Source: Primulina eburnea
Lineage: Eukaryota; Streptophyta; Magnoliopsida; Lamiales; Gesneriaceae
Direction of reading: 5' to 3'
DNA: 64,000 nt
Assembly (NCBI RefSeq): GCF_022965805.1
Contig: NC_133110.1
Span: 27,958,668 to 28,022,667, forward strand
Position numbers and translations under genes: made by a program. Of the stretch, positions 60,168 through 64,000 are shown piece after piece; position 1 is the stretch's first letter, and the number at the start of each line of letters is the position of its first letter. The notes beneath the pieces were generated by a model. That model was not told the DNA's origin, searched no databases, and saw only the letters and a program-made list of their open reading frames with translations.

Positions 60168-60981
60168 TCATCCATAAGATTCCCTGTCATCAATCTGATG
60201 ATCCTGAGACTTCCTTTCTCTGACTTGCTCCTTAAGTTTGGTCAGTACCGGGTCTCGATCTTGGTTTAACTTGACGGTCTCCTGCAGACATGGCTGGGCC
60301 GAGAGGGAAGCTAGAGTCTCCTTGCCTGGGTCCTTCCGACTTAGCGCATCAGCCATTTTGTTTGCTTTACCCGGATGATAGCTTATGGTCAAGTCGTAGT
60401 CCTTAACAAGTTCGATCCATCACCGTTGCCTCATATTCAGCTCCTTTTGGGTGAACAAATACTTGAGGCTCTGATGGTCTGTGAAGATTTCACATTTAGT
60501 ACCATAGAGGTAGTGCCTTCAAATCTTTAAGGCGAAGACAACCACTGCCAGCTCTAGATCATGAGTAGGATAGTTCTGCTCGTACGGTTTCAACTGCCTT
60601 GATGCATAGGCGATCACTCTTCCTTTTTGTATGAGCACGCATCCTAGACCTTCCTTAGAAGCGTCACTGTAAATAGTGAAATCTTCATCCTCTGCGGGCA
60701 GGATCAAATATTGGCGTGGACGCGGGTTTCTCTTTCAGTGTCTGGAAACTCTTCTCACAATCCTCATTCCAGATGAATTTAGAATTCTTCTGTGTGAGCT
60801 TTGTCAGTGGCACGGCTTTTGAGGAGAACCCTTCGACAAACTTCCGGTAGTAACCTGCCAATCCAAGAAAGATTCTGATGTCGGTGGCGTTCTTAGGTTT
60901 CGGCCACTCTGTGATTGCCTCTACTTTCCTTGGATCCAGTGACACTCCTTTTTTCGAGATCACGTGTCCTAGAAATGACAC
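60168..60981 (-). pseudogene. pol: Element F pol, RT thumb and RNase H
   Basis: 60685-60981 reads [21 protein letters not shown] and [16 protein letters not shown] to [11 protein letters not shown], then shifts frame. RNase H continues ([41 protein letters not shown]) to a stop near 60519. Further stops lie in the DHQSLKYLF region, and [19 protein letters not shown] marks the end of RNase H. Confidence 0.87.
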
Positions 60982-61748
60982 ACTCCTTAGCCAGAATTCA
61001 CACTTGCTAAACTTAGCATAGAGCTTATTCTCTCTTAAAGTTTGCAGAGCACGGTGAGGTGCTCTTCGTGGCTCGTCTCATCAGGGGAATAGACGAGGAT
61101 GTCATCGATGAATACCACTATGATCTGATCCAAGAATGGCTTGAATACTCTTTTCATCAGGTCCATGAATGCTGCCGGTGCGTTTGTCAGACCAAATGGC
61201 ATCACTGTGAATTCATAATGCCCATATCTGGTTCGAAAGGCTGTTTTGGGGATATCTTCAGCCCTGACCTTCAACTGGTGATAACCTGTCCTCAGATCCA
61301 GTTTATAAAAGATGGCGGCTCCTTTAAGTTGATCAAAAAAATCGTCTATCCGAGGTAAAGGGTACCTGTTCTTGATTGTGATCTTGTTTAGTTTTCTATA
61401 ATCAATGCACAATCTCATACTCCCGTCTTTCTTCTTCATGAAGAGTACTGGAGCTCCCCACGAGGACACACTCAGTCGAATTTGCCTTTTATCTAGCAAT
61501 TCTTGGAGTTTTTCTTTCAGCTCCTTGAGTTCGGCTGGTGCCATTCTGTAAGGTGCTTTAGAGATCGGTGCAACACTGGGAACCAGATTGATCTCGAACT
61601 CCACTTTGCGGTTCGAGACCGTCCCCGAGAGTTCTTCTGGAAAAACATCTGGGAACTCTATCACTATTGGGATGTCCTCCAGTTTCAGCTCGACCTTTTC
61701 CTTTATTTCACTGACAATTTCTAGGTAGATGTCTTCACCAGATTTCAT
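60982..61748 (-). pseudogene. pol: Element F pol, N-terminal RT
   Basis: Linker [14 protein letters not shown], then RT ([57 protein letters not shown]; catalytic [11 protein letters not shown]). A frameshift after SHEEHL at about 61065 cuts it before the thumb. Upstream the same frame continues past one TAG at 61791. Confidence 0.9.
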
Positions 61749-62886
61749 GGCTTTCCAAGCTTGAGATGCGGAGAGCAGCGATTTCCGTCCCTAGGATTTA
61801 CCGTGAAACACGACTTCTTCCTGATCTCGGGTTCGGAGTCTGACTCTCTTTCCCTTACAATCTACTATCGCATTGTTTCTTGCTAACCAATCCATCCCTA
61901 AGATGATGTCGAAATCGACCATGATAAACTGTATCAAGTCGGCGCTAAAAGTCCGATTATTGACACTGATTTTGCAATCTCTGTAAACTTTGTGGGTTTC
62001 AATGGCCCTACTTGTAGGTGTGGCTATTCGAAAGGGTTCAGCTAGATTCTCTGGCTTAAGTCCTAACTTCTTTGCAAATCTTTTAGACATAAAAGAATGG
62101 ATAGCACCATAGTCAAATAATGCATAAGCAGGCATTTGCTGAATAAATATGGTACCTGACTCGACTTCATTGGCGTCGTCTGCCTCCTCCCGAGTCATGG
62201 CAAAGACCCTGGCATTAGGTTTGTCCTCCTTTGATTTACCAGGGTCTGCTCCTGCGTTTGGCCCAATTCCTCTGTTCGGCCCTGTTGGTCGGTTGGCGGC
62301 GGTAGGACACTCTGCAATTTTGTGCCCCAATTTTCACACCCAAAGCATACACAGCTTGCCCTTCGGCATTCCCCGGCGTGCTTGAAGCCGCAAGTTGGGC
62401 ATGGCTTGAGTCCTTGATGGTTATTGGTGGGGGATTGCCCTGAGGGAGGTCCACCCGACAGATTGGGTTCCTTGAACATTGGTCTACCCTGAGAAGGCTG
62501 GCTGCTAGGGGGTCGCTTGTTCCTGTTTTACCCTTCTCTTCCACGAATGTAAGCTTCGGCTCGGATAGACGCGCCCATCAGGTCTGAAAAATTGGCAGAT
62601 TGGTAGACTGCTAGAGCTGATTGGATTCTGCTGTTCAACCCCTTCTTAAAGCGGTGCAATTTCAGAACTTCATCCGCCATGATTGCTGGAGCATATGATC
62701 CAAGGGCATTGAACTGTGAGGTGTACTCCACAACTGACATGTCTGGAGCTTGACAGAAATTTTCAAATTCACTCAGTTTCTGCAGTCTGACCTCGGCTGG
62801 ATAATACTGTTTCAGGAAAGCTTCTCTAAAACGCTTCCACGTGATTGGTCCTGCAGCTGTCATGCTGGCGAGATTGCTTCCCACCA
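61749..62886 (-). pseudogene. gag-pol: Element F gag C-terminus and protease
   Basis: From the H insertion leftwards: gag domain end (ITWKRFREAFLKQYYPAEVR; FCQAPDMSVVEYTSQFNALGSYAP; FSDLMGASIRAEAYI), a stop at 62528, then a linker. The zinc-knuckle region is CPTCGFKHAGEC and CFGCENWG, and a one-base shift falls inside the second knuckle. Protease then continues in the new frame ([46 protein letters not shown]), where DYG replaces the catalytic DTG. A TAG at 61791 follows VVFHGKS. Confidence 0.88.
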
Positions 62887-63016
62887 TGTAATGCCCGAGA
62901 ATTTAATCCTAGTAATCTGTATTTATTGATTTATAATTTGATATGATTATGAGAGGATTAATCGGGACAAGAAATAAGATTATTTAGGAAGGGCGAAATT
63001 GTTGGACAGAACTGGT

Positions 63017-63212
63017 GGCGCCCGAGCGGTAAGAAATGACCGCCCGAGCGCCAAAGTCCAATGGGAATACGTCTTGGGCAGAAGATGTGGCGCCCGGGCG
63101 GTAGTTTATGACCGCCCGAGCGCCAAGGAACATGGAGTGAGGACAGAACCTCCCGCGCCCGGGCGGTAAGTTTTAACCGCCCGAGCGGTAAATTGCCACC
63201 GCCCGAGCGCGA
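63017..63212. repeat. GC-rich hairpin array in H LTR
   Basis: Units at 63017-63052 and 63089-63124 and a longer composite one from about 63154 to 63212, built from gcgcccgagcggt arms and their complements. Confidence 0.85.
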
Positions 63213-63258
63213 GACGTGGTGCCTAGAGGGTGCGCCATTTGCCATAATGCATGTACGT

Positions 63259-63260
<2 letters not shown>

Positions 63261-63335
<75 letters not shown>
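63261..63335. repeat. (TA)n microsatellite at the TATA position of H LTR
   Basis: About 37 TA repeats, where the related LTR at 1-1872 has only about 15 bp of interrupted TA (231-246). Confidence 0.95.
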
Positions 63336-63338
<3 letters not shown>

Positions 63339-64000
63339 ACATGCAACTTAATCTTCAGAAATGAAAAGAAAGGAAATCGAGGGGAAACGCTTTAAAATTT
63401 CTCCGAGGATTATAATCGTGATTTACGAGAAATCCGTCCGTCTGATTTTGAATCCGACTTCAGTACTGTATTCCTATCAACGTAGACTACAACTGGACGT
63501 AAGTTTTGCTACGTTTTGACATGTTTTGAAATTAGACTATTGTCAGAATTGAATAGGATTCATATATGATGTTCTTGTCATGCTAGACATCATAGAAGCG
63601 AAGTCAGATTGAGAAACGGACCGTTTATGTAATTGTTATGATTTTCGGAGTCGATGTGACTGAGAATTCATATCAGATATGTATTGTTATTGAGATTATG
63701 ACTAGTATCGATATTGATTATGAGCTCTGGTATTATATCTGTGATGTTGGGATTGACGGGGTTACTGAAATTGTATTGTCATACCGTCGAAACATCAATG
63801 AATTGATATCGATCAGACTCAGTATTGATTGTGATTATATCGTGATATTGTCGATATGAATTGGATTGTGTCTTGATTCGATATTAATCAGAACAGGCTT
63901 TGAACTGAGCTGTATATTGACACAGTCTATTCGATATTGTGAATTCAGATTGACATGGACAGACGTGAAATGGAGTCTTCGTCTTCGTCAGATCATGAAG

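Larger units (their letters stand above)
41016..62886 (-). mobile_element. Element F: old Ty3/gypsy element, split by E (with D and G) and by H
   Basis: Minus strand. Its 3' LTR is 41016-42446 and coding continues 42447-42858, then 59211-62886. The 5' end lies beyond LTR H and the window. Both internal breaks fall exactly at inserted LTR ends. The coding region has many stops and frameshifts, making it the oldest recognisable Tekay-type element here and consistent with its place near the base of the nest. Confidence 0.88.
62887..64000 (+). repeat. LTR of family H (5' part), inserted in F, runs off the window
   Basis: Starts tgtaatgccc and follows the 1-1872 LTR from its hairpin array onward. 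A GC-rich hairpin array at 63017-63212 precedes the TA tract. The preceding 5 bp, cacca, would be the TSD; its partner is outside the window. It interrupts F's gag. Confidence 0.85.

Overview
This window is plant nuclear DNA made almost entirely of transposable elements. I see no convincing host gene, rRNA, tRNA or CRISPR array. The organism is a flowering plant: the elements are Tekay/Del-type Ty3/gypsy chromoviruses with initiator-Met-tRNA primer sites, plus a FAR1-type Mutator-like transposon whose gene has spliceosomal introns. A Lamiales-type eudicot is my guess from the repeat style only.

Layout, left to right. (1) 1-1872: LTR of family H, cut by the window edge. (2) 1873-4598: AT-rich intergenic DNA with a short copia-like LTR (3764-3990). 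(3) 4599-14213: element K (+), a complete Ty3/gypsy copy with 2414-bp LTRs and 5-bp TSD atcca. (4) 14214-16598: intergenic, old LTR pieces and a MITE-like element. (5) 16599-39148: element A (-), TSD gtatg, split by element B (+, 18867-33221, TSD gctgc, two 2725-bp LTRs). B is in turn split by a 4.0-kb MULE (24011-28017, 9-bp TSD with one mismatch). (6) 39149-39959: a second MITE-like copy and a small duplication. (7) 39960-62886: a nested tower. LTR J is split by old element F (-); F is split by E, a solo LTR of B's family (TSD gttca); E is split by element D (-, TSD gacgg); D is split by element G (+, TSD tacgg/tatgg). (8) 62887-64000: a family-H LTR (+) that also lies in F and runs off the window.

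The nesting gives a relative clock that mostly agrees with LTR divergence by eye. B has about 9 differences in 2725 bp, K about two dozen in 2414, D about 20 plus one 22-bp deletion, A a few percent; F is riddled with stops. G does not fit: it lies inside D, yet its own LTRs are far more different from each other than D's are.

Most gag-pol frames are broken, and each break is listed per element. B's frame looks sound apart from the MULE and a probable intron with a damaged donor at the gag/protease junction. The MULE transposase looks complete. The most interesting unexplained signals are a base-pair-covarying hairpin just upstream of the polypurine tract in all five Tekay-type 3' ends, GC-rich hairpin arrays in several LTR families, and the mismatched LTRs of G.
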